The notes: generated by a model from the letters alone, not told the origin. 64,000 nt of DNA from Flammeovirga pectinis (GCF_003970675.1 NZ_CP034562.1:62001-126000), one strand, 5' to 3'; shown: positions 45,143-54,499, numbered from the stretch's first letter. Program-made: numbers and translations.

Positions 45143-47068
45143 ATGATGACAAAGCAGCTTATAATAGTTTTAATGCTATTAATGATTGGGCAATTGAATG
45201 CTCAATCATTAGATAGTATTGATCCAAATTTAATTAAAGGAGCAAATAGTGTAATCCTCTCTTCAACTAGAGACTTTAAAGTCCTTGACGAAGGATCGGC
45301 AGAACTTCACTTTACTAAGAAAATTGTAATTTTAAATAAAGAAGGAAAAGACGAAGCACAAATGGTTGTCTTTTATGATAATTCCTCTAGTATTTCGGAT
45401 TTTAAAGGTTCTATCTATCAAAATGGATTTAAGAAACCAAAGAAGTTTAAAACTACAGAAATTATAGATAGAAGTACAGAAAGTAGTGGTTCAGTGAGTG
45501 TTACTGATGGTAGAGTACAATATATAGACCCTACTTTAACAACATACCCTGTTATTATAGAATACTCTTACACTAAAAAATATTCTGGACTTTTTAGTTA
45601 TCCTACATGGTACCCTGTTTCTGATTTTAAGCAATTTGTATTGTCATCTTCCTATACGCTTGATATACCAAAGGGATTTAAATTTAGACAAAAAATAAAA
45701 GGGATTGAAGATCCAATTGTATCAGAAAAAGAAGGTAGAGAAATTTATAATTGGTCTGTAAATAATTTACCAATTATAAAATCAGAAGCAATGCATTTAC
45801 CAGTGTATGAAATTTTTCCAAGTGTAGAAGTTCAACCTTATGGATTTGAATATGAAAAAACAAAAGGAAGGTTAGATACTTGGACTACGTTTGGTGATTA
45901 TATTTATTCTCTTAATAAAGGAACTTGGGATTTAAGTGATGAAACCAAATTAGAAATTAAAGAGCTTACAAAAAGCGCTTCATCAGACTTAGAAAAAGCA
46001 CAGATTGTATATAATTATCTTCAAAATAAGGTACGTTATATAAGTGTCCAATTAGGTATTGGTGGTTTAAAACCCGCTAATTCTTTACAAGTAGATACAA
46101 AGGGCTACGGAGATTGTAAAGGTCTTTCAAATTATATGTATACCTTACTTAAAGAGGTTGGAGTAGAAAGTAGGTATGCTATAATTTATGGAGGAAGAAA
46201 TCCATCGAAAGTAGATGTTGAAATGGTGGGTACTCAATTTAATCATGCAATTTTGTGTTTACCAACTGTTGCAGATACGGTTTGGTTAGAATGTACTAGC
46301 CAAACTACTCCTTTTGGGTATTTAGGTAAATTTACTGGTAATAGAAAAGCATTATTGATTGAGGATGGACATAGTAAATTAGTCAATACAACTTCTTATA
46401 GAGTAGATGATAATTTACAAACTCGAAAATCAGTAGTCAAAATAAATAATAATGGAGGGGCACTTGTAGAAGGTGACTTAGTAGGGAGAGGATATCAATT
46501 TGGTAATTTCTCTCATTGGGAACAATTGCCTGATAAAGAATTGAGAGAACGTTTTCTAAGAAGTTATGCTTTAACTACATCAGAACTTGTAAACCTGTCA
46601 ATTGATATTGATAAGTCTTATCCAGATCCTTCGGCTACTTTAGCTTATGTTGTAGAGGTCAAAGATTTTGGTAAAAACATCTCAGAAGGTAAATTAATTC
46701 CGTTATTCCCTTATTATGGAGATTATAGTTTACCTAAGAAATATAGGTCTAGAAAATTAGCTTTTAGCTTAAAATATGATTACAAAGATGTTGATGAAAT
46801 AGAATTTCATTTACCAGAAGGAACATCAATTGAAGAATTACCAACATCAAAAGAAATTCTTTCTGATTTTGGCTCTTACAGATCATCTTTTACTAAGGTA
46901 TCAACTTCTATTTATCTTTATAAAAGAGAATTCATTACAACTAAAGGAGAATTTGAAGCAAGTAGATATAAAGACTACTATGCTTTTAGAACTAAAATAA
47001 AGAAAGCTGATAAAGAACGTTTTTGGCTAAAAAATGCAAGTCAGAGTACAACAAAAGATGTTGAATAA
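45143..47068 (+). CDS. DUF3857 protein with intact transglutaminase-like triad (third of three)
   Basis: A 641-residue secreted protein with signal peptide (ending LNAQ), DUF3857 region and a transglutaminase-like core whose residues are in place: Cys325 in GYGDCKGLSNYM, His368 in QFNHAILCL and an acidic residue (Glu383) in VWLECTSQTTPFG. It is more distant from the two preceding paralogues than they are from each other. It may cleave or crosslink peptides in the periplasm, or simply bind them; activity is not proven. It is the last gene of the three-gene run. Confidence 0.88.
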   Translation: MMTKQLIIVLMLLMIGQLNAQSLDSIDPNLIKGANSVILSSTRDFKVLDEGSAELHFTKKIVILNKEGKDEAQMVVFYDNSSSISDFKGSIYQNGFKKPKKFKTTEIIDRSTESSGSVSVTDGRVQYIDPTLTTYPVIIEYSYTKKYSGLFSYPTWYPVSDFKQFVLSSSYTLDIPKGFKFRQKIKGIEDPIVSEKEGREIYNWSVNNLPIIKSEAMHLPVYEIFPSVEVQPYGFEYEKTKGRLDTWTTFGDYIYSLNKGTWDLSDETKLEIKELTKSASSDLEKAQIVYNYLQNKVRYISVQLGIGGLKPANSLQVDTKGYGDCKGLSNYMYTLLKEVGVESRYAIIYGGRNPSKVDVEMVGTQFNHAILCLPTVADTVWLECTSQTTPFGYLGKFTGNRKALLIEDGHSKLVNTTSYRVDDNLQTRKSVVKINNNGGALVEGDLVGRGYQFGNFSHWEQLPDKELRERFLRSYALTTSELVNLSIDIDKSYPDPSATLAYVVEVKDFGKNISEGKLIPLFPYYGDYSLPKKYRSRKLAFSLKYDYKDVDEIEFHLPEGTSIEELPTSKEILSDFGSYRSSFTKVSTSIYLYKREFITTKGEFEASRYKDYYAFRTKIKKADKERFWLKNASQSTTKDVE

Positions 47069-47106
47069 AAAAAGTCCTCTTGAAGTAAATTCAAGAGGAC
47101 TTTTTT
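47068..47106. terminator. Bidirectional terminator between the DUF3857 run and the PorE-like gene
   Basis: A perfect 16-bp inverted repeat (47068-47083 / 47091-47106, arm AAAAAAGTCCTCTTGA) with a 7-base loop, A-rich on one side and T-rich on the other. It lies between convergent genes and can end both. Confidence 0.92.
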
Positions 47107-47119
47107 ACGAATTCTATTT

Positions 47120-49087
47120 TTAAATTTCATCAAGCAGTGTTACCGTTGTTCTACGGTTAACCTGATGTTCTTCTTCTGTTTCTGCATTAAATACTACTGG
47201 TAGTAATTCACCATAGCCTTTTGCTTCAATTCTGTCTTTTTCAATACCTCTACTAATAATATAATTTACAGCAGATTCAGCTCTTTTTTGAGATAGCTTG
47301 ATATTGTATTTTTCCGACCCTCTATCATCTGTGTGTGAACCAAGTTCAATACTAATATTTGGGTGTTGTTCTAATAATGTAACAAGTTTATCTAGTTCTC
47401 TTGCAGCATCAATACGGATTCTATAATCATCAAAATCATAAAGGATATTATTTAAAGTAATTTCACCTTCTTCAATTAATTCATCATAAAAATCTTTTGT
47501 AAGATCAACCTCAGATTCTAATACCCAATCAACAATTTTTTCAGGTCTGTCTTTAATATCTTCTTGGTCAATCTCTTTGTCTGCAGTTGTATAATATACA
47601 GAATCTTGGAAATATTTTTCTTTTTGAGCAATCAAGATATAATCATCACCCATTACCAATTGTGTTTTAAACTCGTATCTCCCTTTATCATCAGAAAGTA
47701 CCTTTTCTACAAGCGAACCATCTGGTTTTAATAGCATAACATCCACACCTGCTAAAGGTACTTCAGAAGTATCTTTAACTCCAATAGAATTACCTGCTAA
47801 GAAATAATTGACAGGTTTATTAATTGGTGTTTTATCCGAGAAGAAATAAATATGATCTTGATTTGATTTATCATCACCAACTTGCCTTGATGATGTAAAA
47901 GCACCAAATCTTTTTTCTAAGAATACTAAACCAAAATCATCTGCAGAAGAGTTGAACGGCTTACCCATATTCTTAATTTTTATTTTCTTACTTTTTCTAG
48001 AAGCCTCAAATAAATCTAATCCTCCTAAACCTGGGTGGCCATCGGAAGCGAAGTACATTTTGCCTGTTGCAGCAACATAAGGAAACATATCATTGCCTCT
48101 AGAATTTATTTTAGGACCCATGTTTCTAGGTTTACCCCAAGTGCCGTTTACATTACGCTGAGACCTATAAATATCGATGCCACCATAGCCACCTTTTCTA
48201 TTAGAGGCAAAATAAAGTGTTTTTCCATTTACAGACAGGGCAGGGCAAGCATCCCAAGATTGAGGGTTACTAAATTTTAAGATAGTAGGTTCAGACCATT
48301 TTCCATCTTCAAAGCGAGATTCAAATAAATCTACTTCCTTATAGTCTTCTTTATGATGCCCCGTATTGCTACGTGCAAAAATCATAAACTTACCATCTCT
48401 GCTAAAAGTGGCAGAAGCTTCATGGAAATTAGGATTATTGATTAGACTATCAAAAAATGTTACCTGACCATTACAGCTATCAGCTTTATCAAAAGTGTAG
48501 CGGTATAAGTTGGCATATCCTTCTCCAGTTCCTTGATAGACAGCTTCAGAATCTCTTGTAGAAGTAAAGATTAGATCACCATTAAAGAAAGCGGGTGAAT
48601 AATCTGACTTATTACTACTTAATACTTCACAAAGTGATATATCAATAAATGGATCAACAACTTTGGATAGACTATCTACTAAATCAATTTGTTTGATTTC
48701 GTCTTTGGCTCTTCTGATTAATTGACGATCGCTACCCTCTTTAGCATACCTGTTAAAGAGTTTACGAGCTTTCTCATAATCACCTTGTAGTTCTAAGCCG
48801 TAGGCATAATAGAAATACATGTCCATATTTTCGTAACCGTTATCTTTTGCCTTTTTGTAATAAGGCAAAGCTTCTGATATACGATTAGAAAGGCGATATG
48901 CTTCTGCAATTTTATAATATGCTTCAGGTTTCTCTTTTGCATATTTATTGTTTTCAGCAATGGCTTCATACTTTTTTATTGCAGGTTGATATTCTCCTGT
49001 CTCGAAATGTTTTTCTGCAACACTTAGAGGAGAAGAACAACTAGCAATAATGCTTGCGATTGATATAAATAAAAGAAGACGCTTCAT
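47120..49087 (-). CDS. PorE-like outer-membrane lipoprotein (TPR, WD40-like, regulatory-like and OmpA domains)
   Basis: A 655-residue lipoprotein (lipobox IIASC, Cys17). In order: TPR repeats (about 20-125; YQPAIKKYEAIAE, ALPYYKKAKDNGYE), a WD40/PD40-like propeller (about 150-410; DLIFTSTRDSEA, FASNRKGGYGGIDIYRS, FASDGHPGLGGLDLFEAS), a carboxypeptidase-regulatory-like domain (about 420-500; PLAGVDVMLLKPDGS) and an OmpA peptidoglycan-binding domain (about 540-655; HTDDRGSEKYNIKLSQKRAESAVNYI). That order is the one known for PorE of the type IX secretion machine, which anchors it to peptidoglycan. Many Bacteroidota carry several paralogues, so it may be a relative rather than PorE itself. Confidence 0.8.
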   Translation of the reverse strand: MKRLLLFISIASIIASCSSPLSVAEKHFETGEYQPAIKKYEAIAENNKYAKEKPEAYYKIAEAYRLSNRISEALPYYKKAKDNGYENMDMYFYYAYGLELQGDYEKARKLFNRYAKEGSDRQLIRRAKDEIKQIDLVDSLSKVVDPFIDISLCEVLSSNKSDYSPAFFNGDLIFTSTRDSEAVYQGTGEGYANLYRYTFDKADSCNGQVTFFDSLINNPNFHEASATFSRDGKFMIFARSNTGHHKEDYKEVDLFESRFEDGKWSEPTILKFSNPQSWDACPALSVNGKTLYFASNRKGGYGGIDIYRSQRNVNGTWGKPRNMGPKINSRGNDMFPYVAATGKMYFASDGHPGLGGLDLFEASRKSKKIKIKNMGKPFNSSADDFGLVFLEKRFGAFTSSRQVGDDKSNQDHIYFFSDKTPINKPVNYFLAGNSIGVKDTSEVPLAGVDVMLLKPDGSLVEKVLSDDKGRYEFKTQLVMGDDYILIAQKEKYFQDSVYYTTADKEIDQEDIKDRPEKIVDWVLESEVDLTKDFYDELIEEGEITLNNILYDFDDYRIRIDAARELDKLVTLLEQHPNISIELGSHTDDRGSEKYNIKLSQKRAESAVNYIISRGIEKDRIEAKGYGELLPVVFNAETEEEHQVNRRTTVTLLDEI

Positions 49088-49269
49088 GTTTGTAATTTGC
49101 GTTTCAATGGTTTGCTAAGGTCAGTGAAATTGATTTTTTCAAAATGTTGATTTTAAAAACCTCTTGATTATAGAAGTTAGGAGTTTGTTTATTGATCTGC
49201 AAATTTATTTAATATGAAAACCGTTATTTATAAAAATGATTTTCTGGAGAATGCTGTTATTATAAACAG

Positions 49270-49303
49270 AAAAAGCATTGTCTATTTAAAAACAATGCTT
49301 TTT
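49270..49303 (-). terminator. Intrinsic terminator downstream of dapF
   Basis: A perfect 12-bp inverted repeat (49270-49281 / 49292-49303, arm AAAAAGCATTGT) with a 10-base loop. On the minus strand it is followed by U residues. It lies just beyond the dapF stop at 49324. Confidence 0.85.
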
Positions 49304-49323
49304 GTACAATCAAATTAATTGAA

Positions 49324-50103
49324 TTAACCTTCTATTTCTGCATTAAAAACAGGAGTTGCAGGTCCAGTTAAAATGATATCAGTATATTTTTTATCACTCA
49401 CCTTAGTAAAACCAACGGCTAATTGTCCGCCAAGAACTTTAACTTGAATAGGGCTTTGCATATCATGTTCAATATTTGCAGCAATTGCACAAGCTGTTAC
49501 TCCTGTACCACAAGCATACGTTTCATCTTCAACGCCTCTTTCAAAAGTTCTTACATCTAAAGACTGTTTTCCTGTTACTTGAGCAAAATTTACATTTGTG
49601 CCTTCTTCATTAAATCTTTCATTATGTCTGATGGCTTTACCTTCAGTTACACAATCAAAGTTTGCAAGGTCATTTTCAAAGCGAACGTAATGCGGGGATC
49701 CCGTATCCATAAAATAATGGTCGTTATTAACTTCTATCTCACCAGGAGGGTTCATTAATAAATGTACCAGTTGTTTATCATCTAAGGTTGCTTCATGAGC
49801 CCCATCTGCAGCCCAAAAAGACGTTTTATTTTCAAATAAGCCCAAGGTATGTGCAAATCTAACAGCACATCTACCTCCGTTACCACACATACTTCCTAAA
49901 TGTCCATCTGCATTAAAGTAAACCATTTCAAAATCATAGCCTTCTTTTAAGCGGATAAGAATTAGGCCATCTGCTCCAATACCAAAACGTCTGTGGCAAA
50001 GAAAAGCGACTTTTTCAAAATCGTTACTATTAAAAGTATTATTACGGTCATCGATCATAATAAAATCGTTACCTGCACCTTGGTATTTCCAGAAATTTAT
50101 CAT
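49324..50103 (-). CDS. dapF: Diaminopimelate epimerase
   Basis: A 259-residue enzyme that converts LL- to meso-diaminopimelate for peptidoglycan and lysine. The two catalytic cysteines are Cys73 in SMCGNGGRC and Cys198 in ETYACGTGVTA. The N-terminal FWKYQGAGNDFIMIDDR and the internal GIGADGLIL are family signatures. The length is close to normal. It is divergent from trpA. Confidence 0.97.
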   Translation of the reverse strand: MINFWKYQGAGNDFIMIDDRNNTFNSNDFEKVAFLCHRRFGIGADGLILIRLKEGYDFEMVYFNADGHLGSMCGNGGRCAVRFAHTLGLFENKTSFWAADGAHEATLDDKQLVHLLMNPPGEIEVNNDHYFMDTGSPHYVRFENDLANFDCVTEGKAIRHNERFNEEGTNVNFAQVTGKQSLDVRTFERGVEDETYACGTGVTACAIAANIEHDMQSPIQVKVLGGQLAVGFTKVSDKKYTDIILTGPATPVFNAEIEG

Positions 50104-50254
50104 TTTCTATGCTTTTTGTTAGAAAGTATATATCAGTTTTACAAGCCTATTTTGGCCTTAAAACTTTAAACGTTGCAAGTTATTAAAAAGATATGAGTTT
50201 TTGCTTTCAATTTGAATGTGTAACTTTCGGAGTTAACAAACAAAAAACAAAATT

Positions 50255-51031
50255 ATGCATAGAATAGACGAATTATTTCAGCGTAAGCCAGAAGAGGTAT
50301 TAAATATTTATTTTACAGCAGGCTATCCAAAATTAGACGATACAAGAACAATCTTAAAAAGTCTACAAGATAGTGGTGCAGATTTAATAGAAATTGGCAT
50401 ACCTTTCTCGGATCCAGTTGCAGATGGTCCGACTATCCAAAAAAGTAATGAACAAGCATTGGAAAATGGAATGACAATGCTAAAATTGTTTGAGCAATTA
50501 GAAGGCTTTAGAAAAGAAGTAGATGTACCTGTTGTAGTTATGGGGTATTTTAATCCAATAATGCAATATGGATTAGAGAAATTCTGTAAAGATGCTCAAC
50601 GTGTAGGGATTGATGGAATTATTGTTCCCGACCTTCCTATGATCGAGTACCAAATGAACTTAAAAGAAATGTTCAATGCACATGGTATTAGAAATACGTT
50701 CTTAATTTCGCCTCAAACTTCTGATGCGCGTATTAAAGAAATTGATGATAATACGGAAGGTTTTATCTATATGGTATCATCTGCGAGTGTGACAGGTGCA
50801 AAAACTGGAATTTCTTCTGAACAAGTTGACTACTTTAAACGTATTGAAGCAATGAAACTGAAGAATCCAAGATTAATAGGTTTTGGTATTTCAGACAATA
50901 AGTCATTTAAAGAAGCATCATCTTATTCTAACGGAGCTATTATTGGTTCTGCTTTTGTAAAACTGATTGGGCAATCGACGGATTTACCAAAAGATATTAA
51001 AGGTTTTATTAGTGCCGTAAGAGGAGAATAA
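50255..51031 (+). CDS. trpA: Tryptophan synthase alpha chain
   Basis: A 258-residue TIM-barrel enzyme that cleaves indole-3-glycerol phosphate to indole. Catalytic Glu46 and Asp57 lie in LIEIGIPFSDPVADGPTIQ. FYFTAGYP-like LNIYFTAGYP and the phosphate loop IGFGISDN are present. No other trp gene is near: it is bounded by divergent dapF and its own terminator, so here trpA is a single-gene unit. Confidence 0.97.
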   Translation: MHRIDELFQRKPEEVLNIYFTAGYPKLDDTRTILKSLQDSGADLIEIGIPFSDPVADGPTIQKSNEQALENGMTMLKLFEQLEGFRKEVDVPVVVMGYFNPIMQYGLEKFCKDAQRVGIDGIIVPDLPMIEYQMNLKEMFNAHGIRNTFLISPQTSDARIKEIDDNTEGFIYMVSSASVTGAKTGISSEQVDYFKRIEAMKLKNPRLIGFGISDNKSFKEASSYSNGAIIGSAFVKLIGQSTDLPKDIKGFISAVRGE

Positions 51032-51050
51032 GTAGTAAAAAAATAGATAT

Positions 51051-51091
51051 AAAAAAGACCTTGATCATTCTGGATGATCAAGGTCTTTTTT
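51051..51091 (+). terminator. Strong intrinsic terminator of trpA
   Basis: A perfect 18-bp inverted repeat (51051-51068 / 51074-51091, arm AAAAAAGACCTTGATCAT) with a 5-base loop TCTGG and a run of T at the 3' end. It lies about 20 bases after the trpA stop. Confidence 0.95.
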
Positions 51092-51120
51092 TGTGTATTT
51101 ATGGTTAGTATGTCTATCGA

Positions 51121-51519
51121 TTAACGACGAGACATTTTCAATACTTTCTTTTGAATCTTAGTGATATCTTTTCCTTCTTGCATTCCAGATAAGATTGCTT
51201 GGTTATAAGTATCGATTGCCATGTCTTTAGCACCATTTAAAGCAAGGTAATCCCCTTTTACTTCAAGGTTTTCAGAGTTAGCATCGATTGCGATTGATTT
51301 CTCAATCCAAACGTAAGCTTCACTTAAGTTTTTCTTTAATTCAATACATCTATCAGCAGCGTCAGCATAGATAGCCCAATCTGTTGCACTTGCATTTTCT
51401 ACAGTTGCACGTAGTTTATTAATTTCGTTATCCTCATTGTCATGAATACCTGCAAAAGAAGGTGCAGCAGTGATGATAGCTAAAAGTGCGATTGCGAAGA
51501 ATTGTTTTAAAGATTTCAT
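51121..51519 (-). CDS. Small secreted TPR-like protein, paralogue 1
   Basis: A 132-residue protein with a signal peptide (cleavage near SFA-G). The body is two to three TPR-like helices: ASATDWAIYADAADRCIELKKN, LSEAYVWIEKSIAI and LEVKGDYLALNGAKDMAIDTYNQAILSGM. This pattern resembles the C-terminal TPR segment of DUF2911 proteins, but no DUF2911 domain is present. It is a clear paralogue of the protein at 52277-52678. Periplasmic location is inferred; function unknown. Confidence 0.8.
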   Translation of the reverse strand: MKSLKQFFAIALLAIITAAPSFAGIHDNEDNEINKLRATVENASATDWAIYADAADRCIELKKNLSEAYVWIEKSIAIDANSENLEVKGDYLALNGAKDMAIDTYNQAILSGMQEGKDITKIQKKVLKMSRR

Positions 51520-52200
51520 GATTATATATGTTTGTGTTTTTTTAAATCTAAATGTTATATGCTTCTACTAATACCAATTGAGTGCCAATTGTTTCTATAT
51601 TGTTGATTTTCAATTTATTAGATATGGTCTTTGGTGTTTTAAGTGTAATCGTAACGCTGTTTGGGTTGCATAATTGGACATATTGTTCGTAATCGGTCAT
51701 TTTTTAGAGAATCTATCCAAATATTATTCTGATTTACTTTGTTTGTTTACAGTTGTTAAGAATTTAATACTGTTTTTTGATTAAATGACATAATATTCTA
51801 TGGATAACAGGGGTCTAGTTGTGGCTATTTTTATACGCTTCGTTATAGGATTGTTCATTGCAGATGTATCTTTTTAGTAATTTGATAAAAAATGAAGGTT
51901 ATTTTTAATGAAAGTGTAAAAATGTTTATTTTTATCTTTTTATTTTATGGTAATCGTAATAAATACCACCTAGTGGACAGTTTTTGATAAAAAGTGTTCG
52001 GTTTACATTATAGTCGCATTTGTAGTGTTATAAACGTTCGTTTTTAGTCGTTTTAGATAGGCTAGATTTAGATGTTTTCTAATTATTAATAGGTGCTAGA
52101 AACTTAGAACAATTCGATATATCTTATGGAAATCAAAAAGTCTTTAAAATAGAAAAATACCAACAGAAAGGGTAAAGACCTTTTTAGTTAGTATTTATAC
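51520..52200. other. Long non-coding region upstream of paralogue 1 (part of a 757-base gap)
   Basis: No credible gene on either strand. The region shares several short blocks, in the same order and similar spacing, with the region upstream of paralogue 2: CTACTAATAC with GTGCCA (about 47-75 bases from the gene start), TTGGACA-N3-TTGTTCGTAA-type sequence (51674-51692), TATCCAAATA (about 51715), and TAAAAAGTGTTCGGTT (about 51988-52003). It is AT-rich. Confidence 0.65.
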
Positions 52201-52228
52201 TGAACCTTTAAAATAGAGCATAAAAAAA

Positions 52229-52254
52229 GGTGTTGACGAATTAACATCAACACC
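52229..52254 (-). terminator. Intrinsic terminator downstream of paralogue 2
   Basis: An 8-bp inverted repeat (52229-52236 / 52247-52254, arm GGTGTTGA) with a 10-base loop. On the minus strand the stem is followed by seven U. It lies 22 bases beyond the stop at 52277. Confidence 0.82.
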
Positions 52255-52276
52255 ATTTAGCGTGAAATTATATTTA

Positions 52277-52678
52277 TTACTTGTTATACAGTTTCAATAA
52301 TTTTTTTTGTACAGCAGGGATATCATAATCACTGTCATTCATTCCTAAAAGGATAGACTGACGGTAAGCTTCCATTGCCATATTATTAGCACCATTAAGG
52401 GCTAGGTAATCACCTTTCAATTCGTAGTTTCTTGCATTTGGTGCAATTTCTAAAGCTGTATCTAACCAAACATAAGCTTCGCTTAAGTTTGTTCTTAACT
52501 CAATACATCTTTCTGCAGCATCAGCATATACAGTCCAATCATTTGCTGAAGCATTTTCTACACTATTACGAAGCTTAGTGATTTCGTTATCTTCATTATC
52601 TGTACTCGAAGCAAATACGCTTGTTAAAGAGAATAAAGTAACTAATGTGATTGCGAAGATGTTTCTAAGATTTTTCAT
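52277..52678 (-). CDS. Small secreted TPR-like protein, paralogue 2
   Basis: A 133-residue protein with a signal peptide (cleavage near VFA-S) and the same layout as paralogue 1: DNEDNEITKLRNSVENASANDW, YADAAERCIELRTNLSEAYVWLDTAL and KGDYLALNGANNMAMEAYRQSILLGM. The two are about half identical and lie in the same direction with separate terminators, consistent with tandem duplication. Function unknown. Confidence 0.8.
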   Translation of the reverse strand: MKNLRNIFAITLVTLFSLTSVFASSTDNEDNEITKLRNSVENASANDWTVYADAAERCIELRTNLSEAYVWLDTALEIAPNARNYELKGDYLALNGANNMAMEAYRQSILLGMNDSDYDIPAVQKKLLKLYNK

Positions 52679-53191
52679 GACCGTATATATTTAAATAATA
52701 AGAATGAAATTCGATTTTGATTACATTTCTACTAATACTAAATATGTGCCATTGTGGTTTAATTATTTGATTTACAGTGTATTGTAGTTTGTTTTTGGTA
52801 TTTAAAGTGATGTTTGTACACTTTATTTGTTTCTAATTTGGACAGAATGTTCGTAAATGAACAGTTTAAGTTCTTTTTATCCAAATAATATTTTATTTAA
52901 TGGTGTTTTGTAATATATATTCAGAATATATTAAATGTTTATTGTTGTTTTTTGTGTTTAATATTCTGTTTGGGGATTAGATTTATATTGTTGTTGAATT
53001 GAAAATATAGCCCTATTGTGTTTAAAACCTGTTTAGTTACTTTATTTGTAATTTTTCAATCTTTATTTATTGATTTAATAATTATGTAATTAAATCAGTT
53101 AGTTGTTTTGTGATTTTAGTAAAAAGTGTTCGGTTATGTGCTTTACTCTAAAAAAATGGATTTAGGTAGCCTATTTTTAATATTCAAAGCA
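52679..53191. other. Long non-coding region upstream of paralogue 2
   Basis: No credible gene. It carries the blocks shared with paralogue 1's upstream region: CTACTAATACTA and GTGCCATTG (52729-52755), TTGGACAGAATGTTCGTAA (52838-52856), TATCCAAATA (about 52878) and TAAAAAGTGTTCGGTT (about 53119-53134). An insertion sequence begins at 53198. Confidence 0.65.
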
Positions 53192-53197
53192 TTTTTA
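53192..53197. repeat. Left 6-bp target-site duplication of the insertion sequence
   Basis: TTTTTA at 53192-53197, repeated at 54500-54505 on the other side of the element. It is AT-rich and short, so some chance of coincidence remains, but it flanks exact inverted repeats. Confidence 0.75.
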
Positions 53198-54499
53198 CAA
53201 TACTCCGTAGAGTTTTCATTCACATATAAAAAATGGTGATTCGTATATTAAGCTTACAAACAAATCATACGAGATCACCATGAGAAGTATCGAAACACTC
53301 CTATTACAAATATTCAAAAAAATGTCAGAGATAAACAAATGGCAACGCTCATTTTTAATAGATCATTTTACTACTTTGCTCTCTTTTATGGGGAAGAATA
53401 ATTATATGAATTTAGCAAGGTATAGTAAATACAATGAAGGAAGTATTCGGTCTTGGTCTCAACGTACTTTTGATTATTTGACATTCAATATTCTTTTGAT
53501 AGAATCACTATTCAAAGAATCTCGTATCATCGCTTTGGATCCGAGTTATATTTCTAAAAGTGGTAAAGCAACACCAGGAGTTAGTTATTTTTGGTCAGGT
53601 TGTGCAGGTGCTCAAAAATGGGGGTTAGAAATAACAGGACTTGCAAGTGTAGGTTTAGAAAGTAAAACAGCAATGCATTTATCAGCCCACCAAAGTATCC
53701 CTGATGGTAAAGGCTTTAATTTACTTTCGCATTGTGCTAATTTAGTAGTGAATAATAAGGAGAAATACTTAAAAATATCTGATACTGTTGTAGTTGATGG
53801 GTATTTCTCAAAATATACATTCGTGAACCCTGTGACAGAATCAGGTTTTAAGGTGGTTAGTAAATTTGCTAAAAATATCTATTTACGTTATAAGTATACA
53901 GGAAAACCAACAGGAAAAAAAGGACGTCCAAAGACTTTTGACGGACGTGTAAAGTTCCAGAAATTGAATATGAACCATTTCCAATTAGTGACGGCAGAAG
54001 AAAATATGAAAATATATGAAGCAATTGTTCACAGTAGAAGCTTAAAACGTTGGGTGAAATGTGTAGTGGTAATCACCGTACTTGATACTGGTAAAGAAAG
54101 AAGAGAAATACTTTTTTCTACAGATCTAACAATGGAAGCAGAAGAGGTTATAGAAAGTTATCGCTTACGTTTTCAAATTGAATTTTTGTATAGAGATGCC
54201 AAGCAATTTGTGGGGCTCAATTACGGGCAATCAAGAAGTGAAATAAAAATTCATAATCATGTAAATATGTCCTTAACAGCAGTATCAATTGCCAAGGCAA
54301 TTCACTATTTTAACACGGATGTTATGGAGAAAAAAACATTTTCTTTGTCGAGTATTAAGACTCAGTATTTCAATAAGATGTACCTCGGAAAAATTATTAC
54401 TTGTTTCGGAATTAATGCCGAAACGAACATTAATTCCGAACATATTACTCAATTGGAGAATTTTGGCTGTATAGCTGCTTAAAACTCTACGGAGTATTG
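53198..54499 (+). mobile_element. IS4-family insertion sequence, apparently intact
   Basis: A 1302-bp element bounded by 19-bp perfect inverted repeats (53198-53216 and 54481-54499, CAATACTCCGTAGAGTTTT) and by a direct 6-bp duplication TTTTTA. It contains one full-length transposase gene (53280-54482), whose stop codon TAA overlaps the right repeat. Identical repeats, an intact reading frame and a perfect duplication suggest a fairly recent insertion. It did not interrupt any gene that I can see. Confidence 0.92.
53280..54482 (+). CDS. IS4-family DDE transposase
   Basis: A 400-residue transposase. The DDE triad is visible as Asp in IALDPSYISKSGKATPG, Asp in VVVDGYFSKY, and Glu in the IS4 signature Y-(2)-R-(3)-E-(6)-K, exactly matched by YRLRFQIEFLYRDAK. 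The N-terminal part (about 1-75) is helical and likely binds the inverted repeats. The frame is uninterrupted, so the element may be active. Confidence 0.92.
   Translation: MRSIETLLLQIFKKMSEINKWQRSFLIDHFTTLLSFMGKNNYMNLARYSKYNEGSIRSWSQRTFDYLTFNILLIESLFKESRIIALDPSYISKSGKATPGVSYFWSGCAGAQKWGLEITGLASVGLESKTAMHLSAHQSIPDGKGFNLLSHCANLVVNNKEKYLKISDTVVVDGYFSKYTFVNPVTESGFKVVSKFAKNIYLRYKYTGKPTGKKGRPKTFDGRVKFQKLNMNHFQLVTAEENMKIYEAIVHSRSLKRWVKCVVVITVLDTGKERREILFSTDLTMEAEEVIESYRLRFQIEFLYRDAKQFVGLNYGQSRSEIKIHNHVNMSLTAVSIAKAIHYFNTDVMEKKTFSLSSIKTQYFNKMYLGKIITCFGINAETNINSEHITQLENFGCIAA

Noticed and set aside
51520-53191. CRISPR or tandem-repeat array in the long non-coding regions
   Set aside because: The similar blocks occur once in each upstream region in the same order, which fits duplication of a leader, not a repeat-spacer array.
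53280-54482. Insertion sequence as part of a larger transposon
   Set aside because: Both ends have direct duplications next to the transposase gene, and no second copy or cargo is seen.
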